This document shows, piece by piece, positions 1 to 6,412 of a DNA stretch of 12,047 nt. The stretch is from contig DJPQ01000052.1 of the NCBI GenBank assembly GCA_002439805.1, positions 482 through 12,528 on the forward strand. Reading direction: 5' to 3'. This stretch comes from Bacteroidales bacterium UBA6408 (GTDB lineage Bacteria; Bacteroidota; Bacteroidia; Bacteroidales; UBA932). Positions within the stretch are counted from its first letter, which is position 1. Each line of letters starts with the position of its first letter. The notes below the pieces were generated by a model. The model was not told the DNA's origin. It ran no database searches and saw only the letters and a program-made list of their open reading frames with translations. The position numbers and the translations under genes were made by a program.

Positions 1-926
1 TCGAAAGCGTCGTTTCCGCTGAGAATCAGCGTGCCTCCGAACCATAGGACAATCATGATCATAACCGTGCCGAGGAACTCGCTCACCGGATGCGCCGAGG
101 CCTGCCTCGTCGAGACCTTCCCGACCAATCTCCTGTGCTCGTTCGCTGTTCTGAGGAACCTCTCCCTCATTTTTCCTTCCGCATTGAACGCCTTGATGAC
201 CCTCAGACCCCCGAGCGTCTCCTCCACCTGCGACATCGTGTCGCTCCACTTTTCCTGCGCCTCAAGCGAGTTTCTCTTGAGCTTCTTTCCCAGCGCCCCC
301 ATTCCCCAGGCCATCGCCGGCACCACGAGCAGCGTGAACAGCGTCAGCTGCCAGCTCGTGAACAGCAGCGTCCCGAAGTAGAACAGAATCAGAATCGGGT
401 TCTTGATGAGCATGTCCAGCGAGCTCGTGATAGAATTCTCTATTTCGTTCACGTCCCCGCTCATCCTCGCGATGATGTCGCCCTTCCTCTCCTGCGAGAA
501 GAATCCGAGCGGAAGGCTCAGAATCTTGTTATACACCTGCACGCGGATGTCCCTCACGATGCCCGTCCTCATCGGAATCATCACCGCCGAAGACCCGAAG
601 TAGCACCCCGTCTTGAGCGCCGTCATCACCCCGAGGAAAAGCCCGAGCAGCAGCAGCGTCATCGACGGCCCGTAGAGCGCGATGAGCTGAGACATATAGT
701 AATAAGTGTTGTTCAGCAGCATTTCCTTGAACGAAGCGCCGCTGTCCCACGGGATGAACGAATACACCGTGTTGTCGAGGCTGAAGATCATCTTCAGAAT
801 CGGGATTATCAGCGTGAACGAGAATATGTTGAACACCGCCGAGAGTATGTTCAGAATCACCGACCCGGCAAGATATGCCCTGTACGGGCCGACGAACCGC
901 CGTATAACCTGTAAAAATTCTTTCAT
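1..926 (-). CDS. ABC exporter permease/ATPase (MsbA-type), N-terminal part
   Basis: Partial gene running off the left edge; 308 codons are visible from the ATG at 926, which begins MKEFLQVIRRFVGPYR. The visible part is the transmembrane domain of a type IV ABC exporter: hydrophobic segments near residues 20-48, 80-105, 175-205 and 285-303, the intracellular-loop sequence FFSQERKGDIIARMSGDV at about 142-159, and the conserved segment SQVEETLGGLRVIKAFNAE at about 232-250. Members of this family export lipids, lipid A precursors, peptides or drugs across the inner membrane as homodimers. The ATPase domain (Walker A, signature, Walker B) lies outside the window, so the substrate cannot be judged. 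A TAnnTTTG promoter box lies 26 bp upstream of the start. The reading frame is intact throughout. Confidence 0.93.
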   Translation of the reverse strand, partial: MKEFLQVIRRFVGPYRAYLAGSVILNILSAVFNIFSFTLIIPILKMIFSLDNTVYSFIPWDSGASFKEMLLNNTYYYMSQLIALYGPSMTLLLLGLFLGVMTALKTGCYFGSSAVMIPMRTGIVRDIRVQVYNKILSLPLGFFSQERKGDIIARMSGDVNEIENSITSSLDMLIKNPILILFYFGTLLFTSWQLTLFTLLVVPAMAWGMGALGKKLKRNSLEAQEKWSDTMSQVEETLGGLRVIKAFNAEGKMRERFLRTANEHRRLVGKVSTRQASAHPVSEFLGTVMIMIVLWFGGTLILSGNDAF

Positions 927-951
927 CTACCGAAAAATAAATTCAAACTTA

Positions 952-959
952 CAAAGGTA
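952..959 (-). promoter_or_regulatory. Bacteroidetes -7 promoter box for the ABC exporter gene
   Basis: Read on the minus strand this is TACCTTTG, an exact match to the Bacteroidetes -7 consensus TAnnTTTG. It lies 26 bp before the ABC exporter start codon. No clear TTTG element is seen 17-23 bp further upstream, so only half of the promoter is supported. Confidence 0.5.
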
Positions 960-1071
960 CATAAATTTTATCTGTCATTCCGAGCGTCTGCGAAATCTTT
1001 GTTACTTAAAAATCAAGATTTTCTGCATTTCTTTCGTAATTTTGTAGAAATATCAAAATAACCGTTCCTTT

Positions 1072-1089
1072 GTGCAAATACCGTTGCAC
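1072..1089. repeat. Inverted repeat GTGCAA-N6-TTGCAC, possible operator
   Basis: Two perfect 6-bp arms (1072-1077 and 1084-1089) are separated by 6 bp, giving an 18-bp palindrome-like site about 27 bp before the plus-strand promoter box at 1116. The size and symmetry fit binding by a dimeric regulator, but there is no T-run after it and no evidence of which protein would bind. Confidence 0.35.
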
Positions 1090-1115
1090 TCCGACTGTCT
1101 TAAAGAAAAAATCGT

Positions 1116-1123
1116 TAAATTTG
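1116..1123 (+). promoter_or_regulatory. Candidate -7 promoter box for the Fic gene
   Basis: TAAATTTG matches TAnnTTTG exactly. It is followed by a roughly 170-nt leader to the Fic start at 1299. The expected upstream TTTG element is absent or degenerate. A second exact box, TAATTTTG at 1037-1044, is an alternative. Confidence 0.4.
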
Positions 1124-1160
1124 TAAGATTAAGCAACATAGAAACCTACGGGCTATTGAT

Positions 1161-1298
1161 ATGGAAAGTTCTCACAATCAAATGGTCAGCTTGATTTGGT
1201 TCCGGGCTGCAGACAGTGATGAGTTATTAACGGCGTAGTCACCGGTAAAGTCAAGGTAGTATGAGTTTATCACAGACCTGCGGACAGATATTGTAAAG
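1161..1298 (+). pseudogene. Coding-like leader in frame with Fic, interrupted by two TAG codons
   Basis: Starting at ATG 1161 the frame reads MESSHNQMVSLIWF and continues to a TAG at 1236-1238, then six codons (SPVKSR), a second TAG at 1257-1259, then YEFITDLRTDIVK running directly into the Fic ATG at 1299. All of this is in the same frame as Fic and looks protein-like. Each TAG is one base from a Tyr codon, so this may be a lost N-terminal extension of Fic. The alternative is a 25-codon leader peptide plus coincidence. TAG ends other genes in this window, so recoding is unlikely. Confidence 0.3.
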
Positions 1299-2222
1299 AT
1301 GAAAGACGGCTACATAGATTTTGATGAATACATCAGGCAGGGCGAACCTGGCAAACAAGAGAAAGCGACTCTTTGGCGGACGGCTATCGGTCTGCAGGAT
1401 GTCGATGGCCTGAAAACATCCGAATATCTGAAGGAAACGGCCCGTAAGCATATTGAGGGAGAAATCGACATCGACAGGGCACGCGAACTGATAAAGACCT
1501 ATTATCGGTCCAAGCAGTCGCGTGAAGGGGGAGATGACAGGATGCAAGAGGCCGATAAAGTCTCTGCTAACATCACCAAAATCCTCTCATCCGAGTCTCT
1601 CGATTTCAGTTCACAGGGCATAATTTCCTTACATCGCAGAATATTTGACGGAGTGTTCAAACATTCCGGCAAATTAAGGGATTATGATATAACAAAAAAG
1701 GAATGGGTGCTAGGCTATGATACTGTCCTTTACCTAAATTGGGAAGATCTGCATAGGGCTTTGGACTACGACATAGGACAGGAACGTAATTTTAGTTACA
1801 AGGGGATATCCTCCGATGATTTGATGTCCCATATCACTCAATTTGTTTCCGGAATCTGGCAGATTCATCCTTTTTGTGAGGGAAATACACGCACAACGGC
1901 TGTCTTTACAATCCTTTATTTGAGGGATTTGGGCTTCCGAGTAAACAATGATATGTTTGCAAATCATTCTTGGTATTTCCGTAACGCATTGGTGCGGGCC
2001 AATTATCGAAATGTCGTGAAGGGGGTTGACTACACTCCTATCTATCTGGAACGTTTTTTCAGGAATCTGCTTCTGGGTGAGCAATGGGATTTGCGTAATC
2101 GCTATCTGCACATCAATCCTTCCCCCCAGTGGTGCACGCAGCCTAATCTTGCTGCTCAGTCAAATGAATCTGAGGATGCTGACAATCCCCCGACAAGTAC
2201 CCGACAAGTTGCACACAGATAA
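1299..2222 (+). CDS. Fic-domain protein (AMP-transferase-like), C-terminally frameshifted at an 11-bp repeat
   Basis: 307 residues as it stands. The Fic motif HPFCEGNTRT is at residues 190-199: the catalytic His is 190 and the GNxR anion-hole segment is kept. Fic enzymes usually transfer AMP from ATP to Ser/Thr/Tyr of target proteins, commonly as toxins. Residues about 30-70 (GLQDVDGL, then an HIEGEIDIDRAREL helix) resemble the VbhA-type antitoxin domain fused at the N-terminus, as in class II Fic proteins, but the inhibitory motif (S/T)xxxE(G/N) would read LxxxDG, so autoinhibition is uncertain. Residues 301-307 (RQVAHR region) are a frameshift tail: the natural C-terminal domain continues in another frame to 2463 and would be joined by one extra 11-bp unit of the repeat at 2189-2209, giving 391 residues. 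The start at 1299 leaves the Fic core complete, though coding-like sequence precedes it. The gene converges on the nuclease operon. Confidence 0.85.
   Translation: MKDGYIDFDEYIRQGEPGKQEKATLWRTAIGLQDVDGLKTSEYLKETARKHIEGEIDIDRARELIKTYYRSKQSREGGDDRMQEADKVSANITKILSSESLDFSSQGIISLHRRIFDGVFKHSGKLRDYDITKKEWVLGYDTVLYLNWEDLHRALDYDIGQERNFSYKGISSDDLMSHITQFVSGIWQIHPFCEGNTRTTAVFTILYLRDLGFRVNNDMFANHSWYFRNALVRANYRNVVKGVDYTPIYLERFFRNLLLGEQWDLRNRYLHINPSPQWCTQPNLAAQSNESEDADNPPTSTRQVAHR
2189..2209 (+). repeat. 11-bp near-tandem repeat inside the Fic gene, frame-setting
   Basis: Two copies of an 11-bp unit, CCCGACAAGTA then CCCGACAAGTT, with 10 of 11 bases identical. Eleven is not a multiple of three, so each gain or loss of a unit changes the downstream frame. 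With one more unit the reading is PPTSTRQVPDKLHTDN and enters the C-terminal domain. With the present number it ends at TAA 2220-2222. With one fewer it ends at TAA 2256-2258. Confidence 0.75.
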
Positions 2223-2463
2223 TGCCAATGTCAAGCAACTTGTCTCTGCGATAAATGGCAGGCAGTTGTCTGTCAAGGAGATGCTCTCTGAGATGGGATT
2301 AAAAGACAGAGAGAGTTTTTTGAAGCTCTATCTTTCTCCCGCTATCGGAGAGGGATTTGTCAGGATGCTTCACCCGGAATCCCCACGTCATCCGCGGCAG
2401 AAATATTTGCTTACAACAAAGGGACTGGCATTGTCAAATGAATTAAAGTCAGAAGAGCAATGA
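2211..2463 (+). pseudogene. Out-of-frame C-terminal winged-helix-like domain of Fic
   Basis: In the frame one base forward of Fic the sequence encodes DKLHTDNANVKQLVSAI and runs to a stop at 2461-2463, including LSVKEMLSEMGLKDRESF and PRHPRQKYLLTTKGLAL. This is the winged-helix-like tail typical of Bacteroidetes Fic proteins, where an HTH-like segment is followed by a beta-wing with QKY.LT.KG. It has no start codon or ribosome site of its own that looks convincing, so it is best read as the displaced end of the Fic gene. The domain looks intact, with no stop inside. It overlaps the 3' end of the convergent MBL gene by 15 bp. Confidence 0.75.
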
Positions 2464-3774
2464 TGTCTTCTGCGGCGGATCGAATTCTATGTCTATGCCG
2501 TCCTTGCTGTACTCGTATTCGCAGACTCTCATTTTCAGTTCTTCGGGAAGAATGGCAACAAAATCGGCTTTCTTATCCTTATGAATGGGGATGATGAGCG
2601 CTGGATTAATCAGCTCGCAGAGCCGGACCAAATCCTGCTTGGAGGCATGACCGGATGTGTGAATACGGTCTTTTATTGTACAGCTTTTCTCGCGGAACTG
2701 CTCCACATAGTCAAATAGTTCCTGATTGAATGCCGTATTTCCCTCACGCTTCTCTATGTAGCCGTGGTATTGGGAATAGACCAGGCACGTTTCTTCCGGC
2801 TTGCAGAAAGGAAGAATCTTGTCCAGGTAAGACTGGAACTTCTCGCTGCGCCGTATCAGCATCACAAAGCCATAGCGGCGCATCATATGGTCCATCTTTT
2901 CGTTTGTGGGACTGTATCCGTAAATCTTGTTTGGTCCGAAATGGTAGAGCCGTTTTCCTTCTTCGGCTTGCTGAGCGATGAGTCCAATAATGTCTTTCTG
3001 GTAGGTATCTACAATGAAAGGCCTCTGCGCAAACTCTTTGTTCGCACTGTAAATGGATTCCAAACGGTCCGCATCTGTGGACGAGCAGATGATGAATGTA
3101 TTTTTATACTGTCGGAAAACTTCCTTGAATTCTTCCTTCAGGGCCGACTCGGGACGTATGGATTTGCCGTTATTGTCCACGTTGGTATCCTCGGTGATGA
3201 GAATATCAACATGTCCGGCAATATGGTATTTGTCAACGACTTTGTAGATGCCCTCTCCCATATAACCGTGCCCTCGGAAATCTCCGGTGTGCAGTATTGT
3301 CTTTCCGTCGCACTTGATTTTGAGCATATAGGAATCGGCCGATGAATGGCTGACCAGAAAAGGTGTGACCGTGATGTCGTCAATGGTAATAGGGCGTCCC
3401 TTCCGGTATGTTTTGAATGGCTCCAGTTTCTTCAAGCACTTATCGCTGTTTTCCTTCAAGGCGTCGGCGTGGGACATGTGTTTGTATTTGGCCATCATAA
3501 TTTTGTGCGCAAGCGGGCCGATGTACTGGTCCACCCCGTCCGGCACGTACTGGAACAGTTCAATATGATCGCCGTGCATGTGGGTGTAGAAGATGCCCTT
3601 TGCATCGCCAATAAGGTCAGCGACGGCCTGCTCCGATGCGTATTCGTCCTCGGATTCATGGTCGCCCTTTGGCAGATTGTGCCCCAGGTCGACGAAGATC
3701 CTTGTTCCCTTTGACGAAACGATTTCAGTAATGCAGCCGCCAATTTGGTTAGGCCGATGAAGGGTTATTCGCAT
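2449..3774 (-). CDS. Beta-CASP MBL-fold hydrolase, RNase J-like
   Basis: 441 residues from the ATG at 3774 (MRITLHRPNQIGG). This start is chosen because it is preceded by AAGGAG at nine-base spacing and sits one base after the stop of the upstream gene; a start 16 codons earlier would lie inside that gene. Metallo-beta-lactamase motifs: HxHGDH at residues 65-70, a third ligand His about 143 (SHSSAD), Asp about 165 (HTGDF). Beta-CASP features follow: CSSTDADR at about 231-238, HTSGHA at 372-377 and IPIH at 395-398. Such enzymes cleave RNA or DNA (RNase J, CPSF73, Artemis families); here the substrate is unknown. It is the last gene of a three-gene operon whose first two genes encode a DNA-binding/DUF1653 fusion and a predicted nuclease, pointing to nucleic-acid processing. 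It lacks the extra C-terminal domain of full RNase J (about 550 residues), so it is a shorter relative. Confidence 0.85.
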   Translation of the reverse strand: MRITLHRPNQIGGCITEIVSSKGTRIFVDLGHNLPKGDHESEDEYASEQAVADLIGDAKGIFYTHMHGDHIELFQYVPDGVDQYIGPLAHKIMMAKYKHMSHADALKENSDKCLKKLEPFKTYRKGRPITIDDITVTPFLVSHSSADSYMLKIKCDGKTILHTGDFRGHGYMGEGIYKVVDKYHIAGHVDILITEDTNVDNNGKSIRPESALKEEFKEVFRQYKNTFIICSSTDADRLESIYSANKEFAQRPFIVDTYQKDIIGLIAQQAEEGKRLYHFGPNKIYGYSPTNEKMDHMMRRYGFVMLIRRSEKFQSYLDKILPFCKPEETCLVYSQYHGYIEKREGNTAFNQELFDYVEQFREKSCTIKDRIHTSGHASKQDLVRLCELINPALIIPIHKDKKADFVAILPEELKMRVCEYEYSKDGIDIEFDPPQKTSLLF

Positions 3775-3775
3775 A

Positions 3776-4756
3776 TCAATATTCTCCTTCTTCGTATAAT
3801 GGGCTATCAATGATATTATCAATTCCTAAATCGGGAAGTATCGCGTTACTGAATTTGAACGATGGTCTAAATGCAGGGTCTTTTACTACAGCGTAGAATC
3901 CGTCGGTATCCACTTTTGATGAGGGCTTGCGTGTGCCCCAAGTTTTCCCACCAAAAAGATACCCGGCCATTGTCATCTTGGGGGTGTTGCCACTCTCATC
4001 AGGATTATTGTCTAATGTAATGAAATAATACTCTGGGCATTTGCTGAAGTCCTCTTTCCCAAGATGCTTTGAAATACTATCGGGGATTGCAACTCCCATC
4101 AAATTAATACCCTTTATGATTGAAATGAGTTCAGGGAGCAGTATGCCGTATGAGCCGTTGCTATGGAAGTTATAGTAGTCTTTAATATGCTTTGTAATGC
4201 CACTCGTCCCGCCAATGGCACCAGAACCGTATTTCAGTTCAATCAGAGCCACCCTATGGGGCAGCGACTTAGATACAGCAATAATGTCGAATCTCCATGG
4301 TTCTGCCTTGTCTTTTGTCGCCACAGAACGAGTATACTCGACATCGATACAGAACCAGTTGGATGAATCATTGTTATTGTTGGCTATATAGAGCCTTTCC
4401 TGTGACTGTTTCTCTCTCTTTTCACGTTTATCGCTCCTTTCAGTGATTGTACGAAAAGCCGATGTCAAATCATACTCAGCGGGGTCAATCGTCATCACAT
4501 GAGAGGTTCGAGATTCGTCAAGATAATAAGGGTCAATCTTTGCGCTAACTCGTTTTCCTGTATCTGAGAATCTTGCAATACTGTCGCAGTTGTAGTATAG
4601 ATTCACGTAGTTGTCCCGGATTCCGACAATTACTTTATCCTTGTGTTTGAGATAGAATTCTTTATAGACCGGATGTGCCTTTACCGCCTTCGCGAAGGAA
4701 TTGGTAATGCTGCGGAAAGAATCCTTACGCTCTTTTTTTGTGGTATTTTCAGCCAT
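3776..4756 (-). CDS. Predicted PD-(D/E)XK-superfamily nuclease
   Basis: 326 residues, intact. No family name is recognised with certainty. Residues 134-200 carry a likely PD-(D/E)XK core: FCIDVEYTR (Glu140), then RFDIIAV (Asp157), then a strand VALIELKYG with the E-x-K pair Glu173/Lys175, followed by a helix-like segment GITKHIKDYY. This order matches the restriction-endonuclease-like fold in which Asp and Glu bind Mg and Lys is catalytic. Residues 104-121 are strongly charged and probably helical. The N-terminal 100 residues and C-terminal 120 residues match nothing I know. The start ATG at 4756 is 16 bp after the upstream gene's stop, and the stop is one base before the MBL start, so the three genes are almost certainly co-transcribed. 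Function inferred: DNA or RNA cleavage within this module; the fold assignment is by eye. Confidence 0.65.
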   Translation of the reverse strand: MAENTTKKERKDSFRSITNSFAKAVKAHPVYKEFYLKHKDKVIVGIRDNYVNLYYNCDSIARFSDTGKRVSAKIDPYYLDESRTSHVMTIDPAEYDLTSAFRTITERSDKREKREKQSQERLYIANNNNDSSNWFCIDVEYTRSVATKDKAEPWRFDIIAVSKSLPHRVALIELKYGSGAIGGTSGITKHIKDYYNFHSNGSYGILLPELISIIKGINLMGVAIPDSISKHLGKEDFSKCPEYYFITLDNNPDESGNTPKMTMAGYLFGGKTWGTRKPSSKVDTDGFYAVVKDPAFRPSFKFSNAILPDLGIDNIIDSPLYEEGEY

Positions 4757-4772
4757 ATCGTGTGTCGAATAA

Positions 4773-5360
4773 CTATAACTTTATTTCCTTAAACCTTTCC
4801 ACCTCATTCCCATTCTCGTCCGTTGCCTTGCCAAAGAAGATGTTGTATGGACGTACCCAAATCTGTCCGGCACCGTACAGCGCCTGATAGATGACCACAT
4901 CCTCCAGCGTATCGGAATCTTTACCAAAGCCGATGAGTTTGTATTTGCCGCCGCGGAAGTGCTGGAAATAACGTTCTTTGGTCATATACCGCTCACTCAG
5001 CATCTTTCTCCAGACCTTCTCCTGCTCGTAGGGGTATTCGCCGCCGCCGGCAATCACGTCGGCCACAATCTTTTTGACGATTGGCTTGGTGAGCATGGTG
5101 TTCTGGGTGCGAGCGTAGTTCTCCAGCCGGTTCACCGCTTTCTCCATAGCAACGATAAAGGCATTGATGGTGGAGGATGGTGTATTCTTGTGGTTGTACG
5201 CGGCAGGTGTTACGCGGGACTCCTTCTCATCCCACGCCTCCGGAGGGATGCTGAACCCCATCGTGGTCTGATACCGGTCTCCGTTGAAAGACCAGACAAC
5301 CCTGATAGGGGATTCTTTGTGCTTGTTCTGACGCTTGTCGAGATAGAGTTTCAGGGGCAT
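4773..5360 (-). CDS. Integrase-type arm DNA-binding domain fused to DUF1653
   Basis: 195 residues. Residues 1-80 look like the N-terminal arm-type DNA-binding domain of Bacteroidetes tyrosine recombinases: KLYLDKRQNKHKESPIRV, TTMGFSIPPEAWDEKESRV and a following helix INAFIVAMEKAVNRLE. There is no SAM-like core and no catalytic domain with R-HxxR-Y. After a linker, residues about 129-193 match DUF1653: YFQHFRGGKYKLIGFGKDS, LEDVVIYQALYG, IWVRP and a closing ERF. DUF1653 is a small uncharacterised domain usually found alone. The fusion could have arisen when a recombinase gene was truncated and joined to a DUF1653 gene, yielding a DNA-targeting protein. It is the first gene of the minus-strand operon, with a TAnnTTTG box 15 bp upstream of the ATG. 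Domain calls are from pattern recognition, without a database search. Confidence 0.75.
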   Translation of the reverse strand: MPLKLYLDKRQNKHKESPIRVVWSFNGDRYQTTMGFSIPPEAWDEKESRVTPAAYNHKNTPSSTINAFIVAMEKAVNRLENYARTQNTMLTKPIVKKIVADVIAGGGEYPYEQEKVWRKMLSERYMTKERYFQHFRGGKYKLIGFGKDSDTLEDVVIYQALYGAGQIWVRPYNIFFGKATDENGNEVERFKEIKL

Positions 5361-5375
5361 ATAAAACTGTTTTTA

Positions 5376-5383
5376 CAAAGGTA
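5376..5383 (-). promoter_or_regulatory. Bacteroidetes -7 promoter box for the three-gene nuclease operon
   Basis: TACCTTTG on the minus strand, an exact TAnnTTTG match, 15 bp before the ATG at 5360. It implies a very short leader of about 8-10 nt. The same octamer precedes the ABC exporter gene. No TTTG element is seen at the usual distance upstream. Confidence 0.5.
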
Positions 5384-5427
5384 GAAAATTGCTGGCATTT
5401 TTGCGAGCGCGACAGAGGTGCTCACAA

Positions 5428-5464
5428 TGCCGATATTGAAAACTTTTTTTCGGTAAGTGCCGAT
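5428..5464. repeat. Direct repeat TGCCGAT, copies 30 bp apart, in the divergent promoter region
   Basis: TGCCGAT occurs at 5428-5434 and 5458-5464 within the 167-bp gap between the two divergent accessory operons. Spacing of exactly 30 bp (about three helical turns) would put both copies on the same DNA face, which fits a shared regulator site. Short matches of this size can arise by chance. Confidence 0.2.
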
Positions 5465-5527
5465 TCGGACCAAAAATCGAGGCTTTTTAAAATGCGACTT
5501 CGTATTGATAACTTGTAACTTCCAAAT

Positions 5528-6412
5528 ATGAATAAAAAACTCTTACAAACACTCAACCGCTCTCTTGAGAGTACCAAAACTACCAACTATGCTCCGGTCA
5601 CCATTGAAGCTCTCCAGGCCCGCATCACCGAGGAACTGGACTGGCTGGATGCCGACCCCGGCCGCGAGTGCCTGATCATCCTCCTTCAGGAGTTGACCGC
5701 GAAGATGCGCAGCGCCCGCATCGTGGTCAGTCCTGGATACAGTTTCCTTCCCGATTCTTACTTGCTCTTCCTGAACGGCGTCACCAGCGTCAATCCGGTG
5801 GAATGGGACCTGCCCTTCAGCAGCTTCAGCAAGTCCGTCCACGACGGTGCCGAAATTCCCTTCGAGGCTGGCACTGGCTGCCTTGAAGTGGCCCGCAGAG
5901 TCCTTTCCGACCGCGAAAACGAGATGGTCATCGAAACGGAGCCCGGCCTTTTCGAAATCAGCTTCCTCGATGGCATCGAGCTTATGAGCGTCAAGCTCCG
6001 TATCACCACCTACGTCGAGCTTGACCGCTTCTCCCACACCATCAAAGAAGGCTGGCATCCGCTGGACGAGGCGACTCTCCGACTCTTTAGTCGCGGAGCC
6101 ACGTACGGGACCATCTTCTTTGAATCCGACAAGATGCGCGAGTGGCTCTTCGACTTCGACCCTGAATCGATGTCCGACCTGGTCCTGCTGAACGCCATCT
6201 ACTGGCCCGGCCGCATCCAGATTTTTGAGGAACTGCTGCACCGTAAGCAAACTTGTGACTTCGATAGACAGTTCAAGGATACCTATGGCATCCCGGTCTA
6301 TCAGGAGCAGACAGGAGAACCGACCCTTGCACCGAAGGGCCACTTCATCGGGCGCACCATGATGGCGGTCGAGGCCCTTTGGCCCTATAAAAACAAGACC
6401 AAGCTGAGATGA
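5528..6412 (+). CDS. Mini-DnaE: short DNA polymerase III alpha-like protein without catalytic aspartates
   Basis: 294 residues, where real DnaE has over 1,100. Segments follow DnaE order: IVVSPGYSFLPDSYLLFLNG...VNPVEWDLPFSSF (65-100) matches the palm block G.GSaagSlvaY.LgITd.DPl.yDLlFeRF; HPLDEATLRLFSRGATYGTIFFESDKMREWL (177-207) matches the fingers block around LL.rgdT.gvFQlES.GM; SDLVLLNAIYWPGRI (216-230) matches edlial.AlyRPGp; DTYGIPVYQEQ (251-261) matches PTYGiilYQEQ; GHFIGRTMMAVEALW (271-285) matches the K.HsaaYal..yqtLW block. The catalytic PDxDxD box appears as VHDGAEIP (104-111), with the two catalytic Asp positions read as Ala and Ile. PHP and C-terminal tau/OB regions are absent. 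It is therefore probably not a polymerase; it may bind DNA, clamp or primer ends, or interfere with replication. Its codons are richer in G+C than its neighbours. It overlaps the next gene by four bases (ATGA). Confidence 0.7.
   Translation: MNKKLLQTLNRSLESTKTTNYAPVTIEALQARITEELDWLDADPGRECLIILLQELTAKMRSARIVVSPGYSFLPDSYLLFLNGVTSVNPVEWDLPFSSFSKSVHDGAEIPFEAGTGCLEVARRVLSDRENEMVIETEPGLFEISFLDGIELMSVKLRITTYVELDRFSHTIKEGWHPLDEATLRLFSRGATYGTIFFESDKMREWLFDFDPESMSDLVLLNAIYWPGRIQIFEELLHRKQTCDFDRQFKDTYGIPVYQEQTGEPTLAPKGHFIGRTMMAVEALWPYKNKTKLR

Larger units (their letters stand above)
927..1298. other. Intergenic region between the ABC exporter and the Fic gene
   Basis: A 372-bp AT-rich gap holding the exporter promoter on the minus strand, an inverted repeat at 1072-1089, two TAnnTTTG-like boxes on the plus strand (1037-1044 and 1116-1123), and from 1161 a coding-like stretch in the same frame as Fic that is broken by two TAG codons. 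No RNA gene or intact gene longer than 25 codons is seen. Confidence 0.6.

Noticed and set aside
971..1000. Possible dispersed repeat (TGTCATTCCGAGCG-like)
   Set aside because: It resembles intergenic repeat remnants known from Bacteroidales, but only one copy is present here and no boundary can be defined.
1236..1259. Recoding of TAG as an amino acid
   Set aside because: TAG is used as the stop in pckA, the YycJ-like gene and the arm/DUF1653 gene in this window.
2187..2222. Programmed ribosomal frameshift in Fic
   Set aside because: No typical slippery heptamer or clear downstream structure is visible, whereas an added 11-bp unit explains the restored frame simply.
3775..3822. Upstream start for the beta-CASP MBL gene, 16 codons earlier
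   Set aside because: It lies inside the preceding gene, and the ATG at 3774 has a good AAGGAG site and normal one-base spacing to the previous stop.
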